Counted from the stretch's first letter, positions 8,213 to 17,195 are shown. The stretch: 64,000 nucleotides of DNA from Streptomonospora nanhaiensis (GCF_026642255.1 NZ_CP113264.1:5022001-5086000); one strand, 5' to 3'. A program made the numbers and translations. Notes: generated from the sequence alone by a model not told the origin.

Positions 8213-8988
8213 AGCATCCCCCGCAGGAACTCGACCGTGTGGCTCACGGGAAGTGCCATGCTCAGCGCGTCGCGGACCTTCCTCTCCAGGACGGCCGTCT
8301 CGGAGGGCTCCTGGTGCACGAAGTTTCCCCCTCCGTGGTCCGAGGACGCAATGACCGTCCCGTCGCGCAACCTGTACACCTGGACCGGCGCAACCGATGC
8401 AAGGTACAGGGAACCGTTCGGGAACACCTGTACGGAAGTCCGGCCGCGCGCCACCATGTGCAGGAGCGACTCCGCCTGCTCCTTCCTGACCGCTTCCGGC
8501 ATCCATTCCAGTGCGAACTGCGGAAAAACCGCGGTGATCAGAGGATTGTTCCTTCCGACCAGCGCCTCGTGCCTACTCACCCGCAATTGCGACAAACGCT
8601 CTATTTCGTCGTCCGACTCGGTCGGACGCCCCGCACGGAACACCTCGCGCGCATAGGACAGGCACTGCACCAGCCCCGGAACGACCGACACCGTGACCGT
8701 GTCGATCGTCAACGCCTCGTTCTCCAGGTCCCCCAGCGACCGCATGAACGACGGGATCTCCGCCCCGGCCACCTCCAGGCGCCACTCCCGCAGCAGCGCC
8801 CCGTTGCCGCCGAGCAGGTCGCTCAGCTGCTTCACCCTGTCCTGGCGGGGGCGCGCCTTGCCGCTCTCCCACCGGGACAGGGTCGAGGCGGCGACACCGG
8901 AACCGAGCCTCTGGGCCAACTGGCGCTGCGTGTAGCCGTTCAATTCACGCGCCTTACGCAGAGATGTCCCGAAAATATTTGCACCCAT
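8209..8988 (-). CDS. XRE-family helix-turn-helix protein with DUF5753 domain
   Basis: The 259-residue product has an N-terminal Cro/C1 helix-turn-helix (LRKARELNGYTQRQLAQRL, then ASTLSRWESGKARP, about residues 8-48). A C-terminal DUF5753 domain follows, with LVQCLSYAREVF and AVFPQFALEWMPEAVRKEQ. The ATG at 8988 is chosen because the domain begins immediately after it. No convincing ribosome binding site precedes it, so it may be leaderless. It is coupled to the DUF397 gene and divergent from a small unknown gene. The pair type is known as a developmental or antibiotic-related regulator in Streptomyces. Confidence 0.87.
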   Translation of the reverse strand: MGANIFGTSLRKARELNGYTQRQLAQRLGSGVAASTLSRWESGKARPRQDRVKQLSDLLGGNGALLREWRLEVAGAEIPSFMRSLGDLENEALTIDTVTVSVVPGLVQCLSYAREVFRAGRPTESDDEIERLSQLRVSRHEALVGRNNPLITAVFPQFALEWMPEAVRKEQAESLLHMVARGRTSVQVFPNGSLYLASVAPVQVYRLRDGTVIASSDHGGGNFVHQEPSETAVLERKVRDALSMALPVSHTVEFLRGML

Positions 8989-9086
8989 GGTGGAAATTGA
9001 AGCACCGCGGTGCACATTCGACCACACGGACAGGGAGAAATTCCTATCGCTGGTGCGGCGAGGGGCTTCTCCACGATGCTGGGGAC

Positions 9087-9428
9087 ATGGACCGAACGAA
9101 CCTGAACACGGACGTGTTCGCCAGGGCGGCAGAGGCCTTCATGGACCTGAGGGGGCTCGCCTTCACCGTCGAGTGGCGGCGCTTCCCCTGGACCCCCGGG
9201 GCCGAGGTCGACCGGGCCCTGGTGGGGCCCGCCTACCTGGGCAACGTCTCCATCGGCCTCAAGAACGGCTTCAGCTGGGGCTACCAGGACCGCGACGGCA
9301 CCTGGCGCTACGTCCACCGCGACCGCCTCCACCTGCTGGTGGACTCCGTCGTCGAGCACCGCGCCGGCCACGCCCCGCCCCTCCCCCGCCGCAGCGACCG
9401 CCGGGTGGGCGGGGAGCACCGGGGCTGA
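9087..9428 (+). CDS. Small conserved-looking protein of unknown function
   Basis: The frame encodes 113 residues from an ATG at 9087. The middle contains the hydrophobic-aromatic stretch RGLAFTVEWRRFPWTPGAEV and GFSWGYQDRDGTWRYVHRD. The C-terminus is basic. GGGG lies close upstream of the ATG. It diverges from the XRE gene, an arrangement often seen around such regulators. The family is not recognised. Coding is supported by actinomycete-like third-position GC and a normal amino-acid mix, but homology would be needed to confirm it. Confidence 0.55.
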   Translation: MDRTNLNTDVFARAAEAFMDLRGLAFTVEWRRFPWTPGAEVDRALVGPAYLGNVSIGLKNGFSWGYQDRDGTWRYVHRDRLHLLVDSVVEHRAGHAPPLPRRSDRRVGGEHRG

Positions 9429-9684
9429 CGGGCGGGGCCCGGGAACGCACGGCCGTGGGAGCGCGCCCGCGCCCACGACCGCGACCGGGCACGGGCCCGC
9501 CCGGACGGACCGGACTCCGGCGGCCGGGAAACCGGACGTCGGGAGGCGCCCCGGCGGGACCACAGGACGCCCCCGGAGCCGCGACCGGCGGAGACGGGTC
9601 TACCATCGATCCGTCACGCCCGGACCCGCGCCCTGCCGCGGCAGGGCGCAACGGTACTACGGGAATCCACCTGAGGAGCCACAC

Positions 9685-9981
9685 ATGGGTATCGGAGCAC
9701 GCGAGATCCTGGTTCTGCTCGTCATCGCGCTCCTGCTGTTCGGCGCGAAGCGTCTGCCCGCCCTCGCCCGCTCGCTGGGGCGCAGCGCACGCATCCTGAA
9801 GACGGAGCTCAAGGCCACCGACACCGGCGGGCAGCCCGGCGCGGACGCGGACCCCGGGACCGACCGCGCCCGGGAGTCGGACTCCGGCCCGTCGCCCCGG
9901 CAGGCCGTGGCGCACGCCGCGGCGCCGACCGGCCCTCCCCTGGAGGGCACGGTCGTCAGCCACCGCTCCGCCGACAGGTAG
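9685..9981 (+). CDS. tatA: Twin-arginine translocase subunit TatA/TatE
   Basis: The 98-residue protein has the TatA layout. A short N-terminus is followed by a membrane helix (ILVLLVIALLLFGAKRLP, residues about 8-25) with the conserved Phe-Gly at its end. Then come an amphipathic helix (ALARSLGRSARILKTEL) and a hydrophilic tail. GAGGAG lies six bases before the ATG. TatA oligomers form the pore that exports folded proteins carrying Arg-Arg signal peptides. No tatB or tatC is in the window, so this is a stand-alone copy, possibly an accessory paralogue. Confidence 0.9.
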   Translation: MGIGAREILVLLVIALLLFGAKRLPALARSLGRSARILKTELKATDTGGQPGADADPGTDRARESDSGPSPRQAVAHAAAPTGPPLEGTVVSHRSADR

Positions 9982-9993
9982 GAGCGGTTCCCG

Positions 9994-10027
9994 CCGCCCC
10001 GGCACGGGGTCGGTGCTCCCGGGGCGG
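9994..10027. terminator. Hairpin between tatA and the convergent monooxygenase
   Basis: CCGCCCCGG (9994-10002) pairs perfectly with CCGGGGCGG (10019-10027) across a 16-base loop, just past the tatA stop. It may serve both converging genes. Confidence 0.4.
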
Positions 10028-10136
10028 GGCGCGGGAGGCCTCCGGGCGGCGCGCGGGCGAAGGGTGCGCGCACGGCCCGGAGGGGCCTCGGACGGTCTCC
10101 CCTCCAGGTGCGGGCGCCACCGCGGGGAGCGCGGGG

Positions 10137-11450
10137 TCAGCGGGGCGGGAGCCCCAGGTTCTCGCGGAGCGTCGCGCCGGTGTACTCGGCGCGCAGCGCG
10201 CGGCGCTCCTGGAGCAGGGGCACGACGCGGTCCACGAACTCGTCCAGCCCTCCCGGTGTGATGTGGGGGACCAGCACGAACCCGTCACTGGCGCGTTCGC
10301 GCACGTGCGTGACGATGTCCGCGGCCACCGACTCCGGGGTGCCCACGAACGTCTGGCGCGCGGACACCTCCACGACCAGGTCGCGGATGTTCAGCCGCTT
10401 GGCCTCGGCCAGCTCCCTCCACTCGCGCACCGTGGCCGCGGGGTCGCGAACCAGCCTGGTGCGGCCCCGGGTGATGCCGGTGTCCCCGGCCACCGGGTCG
10501 GCGTCCGGCAGCGGACCCTCCGGGTCGTGGTCGGACAGGTCCCTGCCCCAGACCGATTCCAGGAACCGGATCGCGGTCTGCCCGCTCACCTGCTGGTAGC
10601 GGACGTGCAGCGCCTTCTCGTCGGCCTCGGCCGCGGTGTCGCCGACCGTGTACGTGACGCCGGGCATGATCAGCAGCGACTCCGGATCGCGCCCGTGGGC
10701 CCTCACCCTCCGCTTCACGTCGGCGTAGAACGCCTTGCCCTCCTCGAACCCGCCGTGCCGGGAGAAGACGACGTCGGCCGAGGCCGCCGCGAAGTCCCGC
10801 CCCTGCGGGGAGTCCCCCGCCTGGATGACGACCGGCTGTCCCTGCGGCGCCCGCGGCAGGGTGGGCCGCGCCTCGATGTCGAAGAACCGGTCGTGGTGGC
10901 GGGCCGTGCCGGCCCCCGTGCCGCCTGCGCCCTCCCCCGCCGCGTCCCAGAACGCGCGGACGGCGCGCACGAACGAGGAGGCGCGCTCGTAGCGGTCGGC
11001 GTGGTCGAGGTAGCCGCCGCGCCGGAAGTTCTCGCCGGTGAAAGCGTCGGAGGAGGTCACCGCGTTCCACGCGGCGCGCCCCCCGCTCAGGTGGTCCAGG
11101 GTGGCGAGCTGGCGGGCGAGCTCGTAGGGCTCGTTGTAGGTGGTGCTGAGGGTGCCCGCCAGCCCGAGGTGGTCGGTCACCGACGCCAGTGCGGCGAGGA
11201 CCGTGAGCGTGTCCGGCCTCCCCACCACGTCGAGGTCGTGGATCAGTCCCTGGTGCTCCCGCAGGCGCAGCCCCTCGGCCAGGAAGAGGTAGTCGAACCG
11301 TCCCCGTTCGGCGGTGCGCGCCAGGTGCTCGAACGAGGAGAAGTCGATCTGGCTCAGCGACGCCGGGTCGCTCCACACCGTCGTGTTGTTCACGCCCGGG
11401 AAGTGCGCGACCAGCCGCACCTGCCGGACCTCGGACTCACTGCCGCCCAT
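10137..11450 (-). CDS. FMN-dependent luciferase-like monooxygenase, NtaA/SnaA/DszA type (CmoJ-like)
   Basis: The 437-residue enzyme belongs to the bacterial luciferase superfamily branch that hydroxylates or cleaves C-N and C-S bonds with FMNH2 and O2. Typical segments are FDYLFLAEGL, LSTTYNEPYELARQLATLDH, SGGRAAWNAVTSS and NFRRGGYLDHADRYERA. The ATG at 11450 has GGAG six bases upstream and is preferred to the GTG at 11453. It is the last gene of an operon that begins with a GNAT enzyme and an amino-acid-type ABC transporter. Its length is close to that of B. subtilis CmoJ/YtnJ (about 440 residues), which acts on N-acetyl-S-(2-succino)cysteine. The specific substrate is inferred from gene order, not from active-site residues. 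A flavin reductase is not seen. Confidence 0.85.
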   Translation of the reverse strand: MGGSESEVRQVRLVAHFPGVNNTTVWSDPASLSQIDFSSFEHLARTAERGRFDYLFLAEGLRLREHQGLIHDLDVVGRPDTLTVLAALASVTDHLGLAGTLSTTYNEPYELARQLATLDHLSGGRAAWNAVTSSDAFTGENFRRGGYLDHADRYERASSFVRAVRAFWDAAGEGAGGTGAGTARHHDRFFDIEARPTLPRAPQGQPVVIQAGDSPQGRDFAAASADVVFSRHGGFEEGKAFYADVKRRVRAHGRDPESLLIMPGVTYTVGDTAAEADEKALHVRYQQVSGQTAIRFLESVWGRDLSDHDPEGPLPDADPVAGDTGITRGRTRLVRDPAATVREWRELAEAKRLNIRDLVVEVSARQTFVGTPESVAADIVTHVRERASDGFVLVPHITPGGLDEFVDRVVPLLQERRALRAEYTGATLRENLGLPPR

Positions 11451-11687
11451 CACGTTCTCCTTCGTCCGTCTGCGCCGTTCCCGCCCCAGCGGTCGTCCCC
11501 GCGCTCCGGCCGCGCCGGAGGCGCCGGGCCCTCCCGCGGCCCGGGACCTGCGCCCCGGCCGGGGGCGCGGCCCCCTTCCCCGCGCAGGCCTCCGGCTCCC
11601 GCGGCGGCGGGATCGGGCTCACCCCGAGTTCCAGTCCCATCCCGTACCGGTGTGCGGCCGCCTCGCCGTCCCCGGGCCCCGCCCCGC

Positions 11688-12713
11688 TCACGCGGGCGCG
11701 TAGCGGTTGGCGGGACGGGGCAGGCCGAAGCGGGCCCTCAGGGTGTCCTCTGCGTACTCCCCCCGGAACGCGCCCGACGCCCGCAGCAGCGGCAGCACCC
11801 GCTCCGCGAACACGGGCAGGTCCGCGGCGGCCGAGGAGGGCCTGACCGTGAACCCGTCCACGACCCGCCCCCACTCCAGGAGGGTCTCGGCCAGCGCCCC
11901 CGGGGAGCCGGTGTGGGTCAGCCCCGACAGCGCCCGCGAGGGTCCGGGCCGGTCCGGGTCGAGGAAGACGTTCACGTCGGCCAGCACCGGCACCCGTTCC
12001 GGGTCGCGCCCCGCCTCCGCCACCGCCTCGCGCACCCGGGCCCGGGACGCGCGGGCCCCGCCCAGGGTGGCGGGGGCCACGAGCACCACGTCGGCGGTGG
12101 TCGCGGCCGCGCGCAGCGACGGTTCGCCGTCGGCGCGCACCACGACCAGCGGGTGCCCCTGAGGCGGGCGCGGGGTGATCGAGGGGCCGCGCACGCTCCA
12201 GCCCGGGCCCTCGAAGTCCACGTAGTGCAGCCTCTCCCTGTCGACGAACCTCCCGGTGGCGGTGTCGCGGATCTCCGCGTCGTCCTGCCAGCTGTCCCAC
12301 AGCCGCGAGGCGACGTCGGCGACCGCCTCCGCCTCCGCCCAGAGTGCGGCGTCCGGGGCGGTCCCCCGGCGCCCGACGGCCCGCGCGTCGGCCTCCGTGC
12401 GCGACACCTCCACCCGCCAGCCCGCCCGCCCCAGGCTCGCGTGGTCCAGGGAGGCCACCGCCTTGGCCACGTGGAACGGCTCGGTGTGGGTGGTGGTGAC
12501 CGTCGGCACCAGGCCGATCCTGCCGGTCAGCGGGGCGACGGCGGCCAGGGTGAGGAGGGCGTCGGGCCGGTCGGCCCCGGTGAGGGAGTCGTCCAGCGCC
12601 ACGAAGTCGAGGGCGGCCTCCTCGGCGAGGCGCGCCGCCCCGGCATACGAGGCGAGGTCGAACGGGTCCTCCACGCCGTCGAGGGCGGCGCCGATGTGCA
12701 GTGGGTAGGGCAT
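11688..12713 (-). CDS. Second luciferase-like FMN monooxygenase (CmoO-like)
   Basis: This 341-residue LLM-class flavin enzyme is shorter than its neighbour. It keeps DFVALDDSL, TVTTTHTEPFHVAKAVASLD, GRAGWRVEVS and a C-terminal VFAERVLPLLRASGAFRGEY. The ATG is preceded by AGGAG, and its start lies three bases past the stop of the lipoprotein gene upstream, so both are one operon. The pair of a long and a short LLM enzyme matches the size pattern of B. subtilis CmoJ and CmoO. The short form may instead act on an alternative S- or N-substituted amino acid. A 237-base gap with no identifiable feature separates the two monooxygenase genes. Confidence 0.82.
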   Translation of the reverse strand: MPYPLHIGAALDGVEDPFDLASYAGAARLAEEAALDFVALDDSLTGADRPDALLTLAAVAPLTGRIGLVPTVTTTHTEPFHVAKAVASLDHASLGRAGWRVEVSRTEADARAVGRRGTAPDAALWAEAEAVADVASRLWDSWQDDAEIRDTATGRFVDRERLHYVDFEGPGWSVRGPSITPRPPQGHPLVVVRADGEPSLRAAATTADVVLVAPATLGGARASRARVREAVAEAGRDPERVPVLADVNVFLDPDRPGPSRALSGLTHTGSPGALAETLLEWGRVVDGFTVRPSSAAADLPVFAERVLPLLRASGAFRGEYAEDTLRARFGLPRPANRYAPA

Positions 12714-12716
12714 GGT

Positions 12717-13700
12717 TCAGCTCCTGGGAAGGCCGGGCGGGTTGGTCTCGGACTCGGTGACGGCCTCGCCTCCGACGGCCCAGCGCTCCAGCGCCTCCTG
12801 GTACTCGCCGCCCTCGATGACGTGGTCGAGGGCGGCTTCCAGCGCCGCGACGAGGCCGTTGTCCTTGAGGGTCATCGCGGCGATCTCGGCCCTGATCTCA
12901 CCGCCGCCGGAGACGGTGCCGACGATCTCGGTCTCCTCGGCGACCTCGACGTGGTAGGCGGCGCTGGGTGTGGGGCCGAGGTAGAGGTCGATGCGCCCGG
13001 ACCGGAGGGCGAGGTAGTAGTCGCTCGAGTTCTCGTAGTACTGGAGGTCGAGGGGCTCCAGCCCCGCCTCCCGGTTCTGCTCGTCCCAGCGCAGGAGGAT
13101 CTCCTCCTGGTTGGTGCCGGAGCTGACCGCGACCGAGAGTCCTGCCACGTCCTCGGGCCCGGCGACCTCCCCGATGCCGCTGTCGACGCTGCTCTCGAAG
13201 GAGACGGTGTCCACCCGGTAGGTGGCGAAGTCGTAGAGGTCCTTGCGCTCCTCGGTGACGGTGACGTTGGATAACGCGGCGTCGAACCGTCCGCTCTCCA
13301 CGGAGAGGAAGAGGTTCTCCCAGCCGGTCGCCTCGGGGACGTACTCCAGGTCCAGGACGTCGGCGACGAGCTGGGCGACGTCGGTCTCCACCCCGATGAC
13401 GGTCTCGTCGTCGTCGGCGTAGAACGCCAGGGGCGGCGCCCCGCCGCTGGAGTGGCCCACGTTCAGCTCACCGGACGCCCGGATCCCGTCGGGGACGAGC
13501 GCGGCGATCTCGGGAACGGCCTCCGCCCGGACCCGGTCCTGGTCGGGGGTGAGGTTGAAGGGGCTCCCCTCCCCCGCCCCGTCCGCCGCGGCGGCGCCCT
13601 CCCCGGGGTCGGCGCACGCGCTGAGGGCCAGGGAGAGGGCCGCGAGGGCGGCCAGAACGGCGGGGGCCCTCGTGGAGGGGGCGGGGGTCGGGGTCGGCAT
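12717..13700 (-). CDS. Amino-acid-type ABC transporter substrate-binding lipoprotein
   Basis: The 327-residue protein starts with a signal peptide ending in a lipobox (LSLALSAC, Cys about residue 28). A type 2 periplasmic-binding fold of the polar amino acid family (SBP_bac_3) follows, with ASGELNVGHSSGGAPPLAFY, VIGVETDVAQLVADVL and RFDAALSNVTVTEERKDLYD. GAGGAG precedes the ATG. It lies between the ATPase gene and two monooxygenases and presumably captures their substrate. By context this is a modified sulfur amino acid, similar to the cystine/S-(2-succino)cysteine family TcyJ/TcyK. The exact ligand cannot be read from the sequence. Confidence 0.87.
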   Translation of the reverse strand: MPTPTPAPSTRAPAVLAALAALSLALSACADPGEGAAAADGAGEGSPFNLTPDQDRVRAEAVPEIAALVPDGIRASGELNVGHSSGGAPPLAFYADDDETVIGVETDVAQLVADVLDLEYVPEATGWENLFLSVESGRFDAALSNVTVTEERKDLYDFATYRVDTVSFESSVDSGIGEVAGPEDVAGLSVAVSSGTNQEEILLRWDEQNREAGLEPLDLQYYENSSDYYLALRSGRIDLYLGPTPSAAYHVEVAEETEIVGTVSGGGEIRAEIAAMTLKDNGLVAALEAALDHVIEGGEYQEALERWAVGGEAVTESETNPPGLPRS

Positions 13701-13807
13701 GGGGCTCCTCGGGGGGGCGGGTCCCGTGTTCGGACGGGAACGGGCGGCGGGAGGACGGCGGTGTGCGGTGCGGGCGGTGGGGGTGGGGCACGGGACCGCC
13801 CCACCGG

Positions 13808-14572
13808 TCAGAGGACCTTGTCGAGGAAGGCCCGGGTGCGCTCGTGGCGGGGCGCGTCCAGCACCTGCGCGGGCGGCCCGGACTCCACGACCCGTCCCCC
13901 GTCCATGAACACGACGGTGTCGGCGACCTCGCGGGCGAACCCGATCTCGTGGGTGACGACGACCATCGTGGTCCCGGCCGCCGCGAGGTCCCGGATGACG
14001 TCGAGGACCTCGCCCACCAGTTCGGGGTCGAGGGCGCTGGTGGGCTCGTCGAAGAGCAGGACCTTGGGGCGCAGGGCCAGGGCCCGGGCGATCGCGACCC
14101 GCTGCTGCTGGCCTCCGGAGAGCCGCCGCGGGTGGACGTCCGCCTTGTCGGCCAGCCCCACCCGGTCCAGCAGGGCACGAGCCTCGGCCTCCACCTCGGC
14201 GGCGGGGCGCCGGAGCGCGAACCGGGGGGCCTCCACGACGTTCTCCAGGGCGGTCAGGTGGGGGAACAGGTGGAAGTTCTGGAACACGAAGCCGATGGCG
14301 GCGCGCTGGCGCAGGATCTGCCGTTCCCTGAGCTCGTGCAGGACGCCGCGGCCGCGGCGGTAGCCGATGAGCTCGCCGTCGACGGCGACGTAGCCGCGGT
14401 CGGCGCGTTCGAGGTGGTTGACGCAGCGCAGCAGGGTGCTCTTGCCGGAGCCCGAGGGGCCGAGCACGGCGGTGACGTGCCCTGCCCCGACGGTCAGGTC
14501 GACGCCGCGCAGCACCTCCAGGGCGCCGAAGCTCTTGTGGACGCCGCGCACCTCCACCATGGGAGTGCTCAC
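13808..14572 (-). CDS. Amino-acid-type ABC transporter ATP-binding protein
   Basis: The 254-residue ATPase has a Walker A (GPSGSGKST, about residues 38-46), Q-loop FVFQNFHLFPHLT, signature LSGGQQQRVAIARAL, Walker B VLLFDEPTSALDPE and switch histidine VVVTHE. This is the standard GlnQ/TcyN-type pattern. A GTG at 14572 overlaps the permease stop (GTGA), giving coupled translation. It energises the permease encoded just upstream. The binding lipoprotein follows after a gap of about 107 bases. Confidence 0.93.
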   Translation of the reverse strand: MSTPMVEVRGVHKSFGALEVLRGVDLTVGAGHVTAVLGPSGSGKSTLLRCVNHLERADRGYVAVDGELIGYRRGRGVLHELRERQILRQRAAIGFVFQNFHLFPHLTALENVVEAPRFALRRPAAEVEAEARALLDRVGLADKADVHPRRLSGGQQQRVAIARALALRPKVLLFDEPTSALDPELVGEVLDVIRDLAAAGTTMVVVTHEIGFAREVADTVVFMDGGRVVESGPPAQVLDAPRHERTRAFLDKVL

Positions 14573-15558
14573 GGGGTTCCTCCTCTCGGCGCCGGTCCGC
14601 CGCGCGCCGTCCGGCGGGCGAGGGCCTCCCCCGCCGAGCGGAGCCGCTGGAGCGGTGTGGGCGGCAGGACGCGCACGGAGCCCTTGGCGTAGTGGCGCTC
14701 GACGTGGAACTGGGCGACGGACAGCAGCGTGGTCAGGACGATGTACCAGAGGGTCGCGACCATGAGCAGGGGCACCACGTCGCCCGTCCGGTTGTAGATC
14801 ACCTGCACGCGGTAGAAGAGCTCGCCCAGCGCCATCACGTACACCACGGAGGTGCCCTTGAAGAGGCCGATGACCTCGTTGCCGGCGGTCGGCATGATCG
14901 TGCGCATGGCCTGGGGCAGGATGATCCGGCGGACCTGGCGCCCCCGCGGGAGGCCGAGCGCGGCGGCGGCCTCGCGCTGGCCCTGGTCGACGGAGAGCAC
15001 GCCGGAGCGGACGATCTCCGCCGCGTAGGCGGCCTGGTGCAGGGCCAGTCCCAGGACCGCCGCCGTCATGGGGCTGATGAGCTCCATGGTGGGAAAGGTG
15101 ACGAACGCCGGGCCGAACGGGATCCCGAAGGACAGCCGGTCGTACAGGATCGCCAGGTTGTACCAGAACAGCAGCTGGACGATGAGGGGGATCGACCGGA
15201 ACGCCCACACGTAGACCCAGGCGACCCCGGCCAGCAGGGGGCTCCGGGAGAGCCGCATGAGGGCGAGGACGCCGCCGATCGCGAAGCCGATGACGGTGCC
15301 GTAGACCGTGAGCCGGACGGTCAGCCAGAGGGCGTTGAGGATCGACTCGGCGAACATGTACTCGGCGACGACGTCCCACTTCCACGCCGGGTTGGTGACG
15401 AGCATGTTGAGGAACATCGCGGCCAGGACGGCGACGACGGCTCCGGCCGCCCAGCGCAGGGGGTGGGGTGCGGGCCGGACGGGGAGTCCCGCCAGGTCCA
15501 CCGGGTCGCTGCCGCCGCCGGCGGGCGGGGCGGCCTCTGCGGTCGTCGGGGCGCTCAC
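14569..15558 (-). CDS. Amino-acid-type ABC transporter permease
   Basis: This is a 329-residue His/Glu/Gln/Arg-family permease. A hydrophilic N-terminus is followed by about five to six membrane helices. The EAA loop is around EAAAALGLPRGRQVRRIILP, followed by MRTIMPTAGNEVIGLFKGTS. The GTG at 15558 overlaps the stop of the GNAT gene by four bases (GTGA). Only one permease gene is present, so the channel is probably a homodimer. It is coupled to the ATPase gene downstream. Confidence 0.9.
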   Translation of the reverse strand: MSAPTTAEAAPPAGGGSDPVDLAGLPVRPAPHPLRWAAGAVVAVLAAMFLNMLVTNPAWKWDVVAEYMFAESILNALWLTVRLTVYGTVIGFAIGGVLALMRLSRSPLLAGVAWVYVWAFRSIPLIVQLLFWYNLAILYDRLSFGIPFGPAFVTFPTMELISPMTAAVLGLALHQAAYAAEIVRSGVLSVDQGQREAAAALGLPRGRQVRRIILPQAMRTIMPTAGNEVIGLFKGTSVVYVMALGELFYRVQVIYNRTGDVVPLLMVATLWYIVLTTLLSVAQFHVERHYAKGSVRVLPPTPLQRLRSAGEALARRTARGGPAPRGGTP

Positions 15559-16253
15559 CTCCCGTCCCCCCTCCGGAAGGGGCCCGTGCAGGAGTGGAGG
15601 GGGCCGCGGCCGGGTGCGGCGGGAGGGACGGGCCGCGGGGCGTCCTCGGCGGTGCGCGCCGTCCGCGGGGCCGGGGTCGGCCGGTCCGGGGCGGCGCGCC
15701 GGGCCTCCGGACCGCGCGCCGCGGTTCCCGTCCCCGGGTGCCACGGGCGCTGCGGGAACGGGGGCAGCTCCTTGCCGAAGGCGAGGGGTCCGACGCTCTC
15801 GGGGTCGGCCGCGACGTCGAAGCCCGGCGTGTACCCCGCGGCGAGGTAGAGCCCGCGCGCCTCGGGCTGGCGCGGCCCGGTGGTGAGGTGCACGCGCCCG
15901 TACCCGGCCGCGGCGGCGGCCCTCTCCAGGGCGGCCAGGACCAGGCGCGCGTAGCCGCGCCGCCGGTACGCCGAGGCGGTCCACATGCGCTTGACCTCGG
16001 CCGTCCGGTCGTCGTAGCGGCGGAAGGCGCCTCCGGCGACGGGCCGCCCGCCCAGGAGGAGCAGCAGGAGCAACCCGTGCGGCGGGGCGAAGTCGGAGAC
16101 CGGGAACCGGGTCATCTCGTCGCCCGCCGCGCTGCCGTAGCGCGCGGTGTACTCGCGGCGGAGCTCGTCCACCAGCGGTGCGGCCAGGGGATCGTTGATG
16201 CGCGCGGCCCGGAGGACGGTGGTCTCCGGCGGCGCGGGCCGTTGTGGACCCAT
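15555..16253 (-). CDS. GNAT-family N-acetyltransferase (SnaA/SnaB-like by context)
   Basis: The 232-residue protein has a GNAT core at about residues 10-140. The acetyl-CoA loop is YRRRGYARLVLAALERAA, preceded by the beta-strand AEVKRMWTASA and followed by RGLYLAAGYTP. The C-terminal 70 residues are Pro/Arg-rich and probably disordered. The ATG at 16253 is chosen because GAGG sits about seven bases upstream, although the frame stays open to 16328. As first gene of the transporter/monooxygenase operon it matches the N-acetylation step that starts S-(2-succino)cysteine salvage in B. subtilis. The substrate here is inferred from gene order only. Confidence 0.82.
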   Translation of the reverse strand: MGPQRPAPPETTVLRAARINDPLAAPLVDELRREYTARYGSAAGDEMTRFPVSDFAPPHGLLLLLLLGGRPVAGGAFRRYDDRTAEVKRMWTASAYRRRGYARLVLAALERAAAAAGYGRVHLTTGPRQPEARGLYLAAGYTPGFDVAADPESVGPLAFGKELPPFPQRPWHPGTGTAARGPEARRAAPDRPTPAPRTARTAEDAPRPVPPAAPGRGPLHSCTGPFRRGDGR

Positions 16254-16312
16254 GGGCGGCCTCGCTCTCGCTGTCGTGCGGCCCGTGGGGGCGGGGCTCG
16301 GGCCGCCCTCGA

Positions 16313-16342
16313 ATTCTCTTTCCCACAAAACCCATATGTCAA
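16313..16342 (-). promoter_or_regulatory. Candidate sigma-70-type promoter of the GNAT/ABC/LLM operon
   Basis: On the minus strand a perfect TTGACA (16342-16337) is followed, 18 bases later, by GAGAAT (4 of 6 matches to TATAAT). It lies 60 to 90 bases before the GNAT start, in an AT-rich island within very GC-rich DNA. A short direct repeat CCTACTTTTCCTAC overlaps its upstream edge and could bind a regulator. Confidence 0.5.
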
Positions 16343-16406
16343 GTAGGAAAAGTAGGCATAGAGGGCCGGCGCCCGCGCCGGGGCGACCCCGGGAGGCCGC
16401 CCCGGC

Positions 16407-17045
16407 TCACTCCGCCCACGGGCTGCCCAGGACGGCCTCCACGAAGTCGTCCCGCACGAAACCCGGGACGTAGTGGGCGAGCACGTCGGCGTTGACGGTG
16501 CCGAAGACGGTGCGCGGCCGGTGGGCGTTGCCGTGTGTGAACTCCGCCAGGATGCGCCGCTTGAAGTCCGGGCGCGGGTGCGCCCCGGTGACGGCGCCGA
16601 TGTCGTCCGCTGCCAGGTCGTTGAGGCCCAGCCCCAGGACGTCGGTCTCCACCCCGGCGGTCACCAGGGCGATCTCGGGTTCGAGGAACTCCGGCACGCC
16701 GGGCGTGGTGTGCAGGGCGATCCCCAGCCACACCTTGCGCGCGTCGCCCTCCGAGCACCCGTGGTCCAGCAGGAACGCCCGCGCGGCGTCGGCCCCGTCG
16801 ACCTCGAAGCGCCGGTCCGCGCTGCCGTACCCGGCGGTCAGCCCCAGGTCGTGGAACATCGCGCCGACGTAGAGGAGTTCGGGGTCGGCCTCGATCCCGC
16901 GGCTGCGCCCCTGGAGCGCGCCGAAGAGGAAGACCCTGCGCGAGTGGTGGAACAGGAGGTCGTCCACGGCGCCGCGGACCAGCGCGGTCGCGTCGCGGAC
17001 GAGTTCGGTGTCGGGTACGGCCACTCCGGCGACGGTCTCGGCCAT
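16407..17045 (-). CDS. HD-domain protein
   Basis: The 212-residue protein carries an HD-type metal-dependent phosphohydrolase core. The first histidine is in LLFHHSRRVFLFG (residues about 30-42), the His-Asp pair is in YVGAMFHDLGL (around 65) and a later histidine is in WLGIALHTTPG. This pattern resembles the HD family that includes plant cyanamide-hydratase-like proteins. The substrate is unknown. It is flanked by the GNAT operon promoter and a TetR gene on the same strand, with gaps large enough for independent transcription. Confidence 0.8.
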   Translation of the reverse strand: MAETVAGVAVPDTELVRDATALVRGAVDDLLFHHSRRVFLFGALQGRSRGIEADPELLYVGAMFHDLGLTAGYGSADRRFEVDGADAARAFLLDHGCSEGDARKVWLGIALHTTPGVPEFLEPEIALVTAGVETDVLGLGLNDLAADDIGAVTGAHPRPDFKRRILAEFTHGNAHRPRTVFGTVNADVLAHYVPGFVRDDFVEAVLGSPWAE

Positions 17046-17195
17046 GTCGGTCCTCTCGGGTCGGGGCGCTCCTGCCCATCGTGATCCCGTCGGGAACCCC
17101 GCGCCACGTCCGCGCGGACGTGTCGCCCGCCGATCGCCGGAGCGGCCCCGCGGTCCGGCCGGGGACCTCCGCTCCCGCGCGCCCCCGCCCGGGGG

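Noticed and set aside
10263-13274. 1003-residue rightward frame
   Set aside because: Antisense to two monooxygenases and a binding lipoprotein; repetitive Gly/Arg/Val composition.
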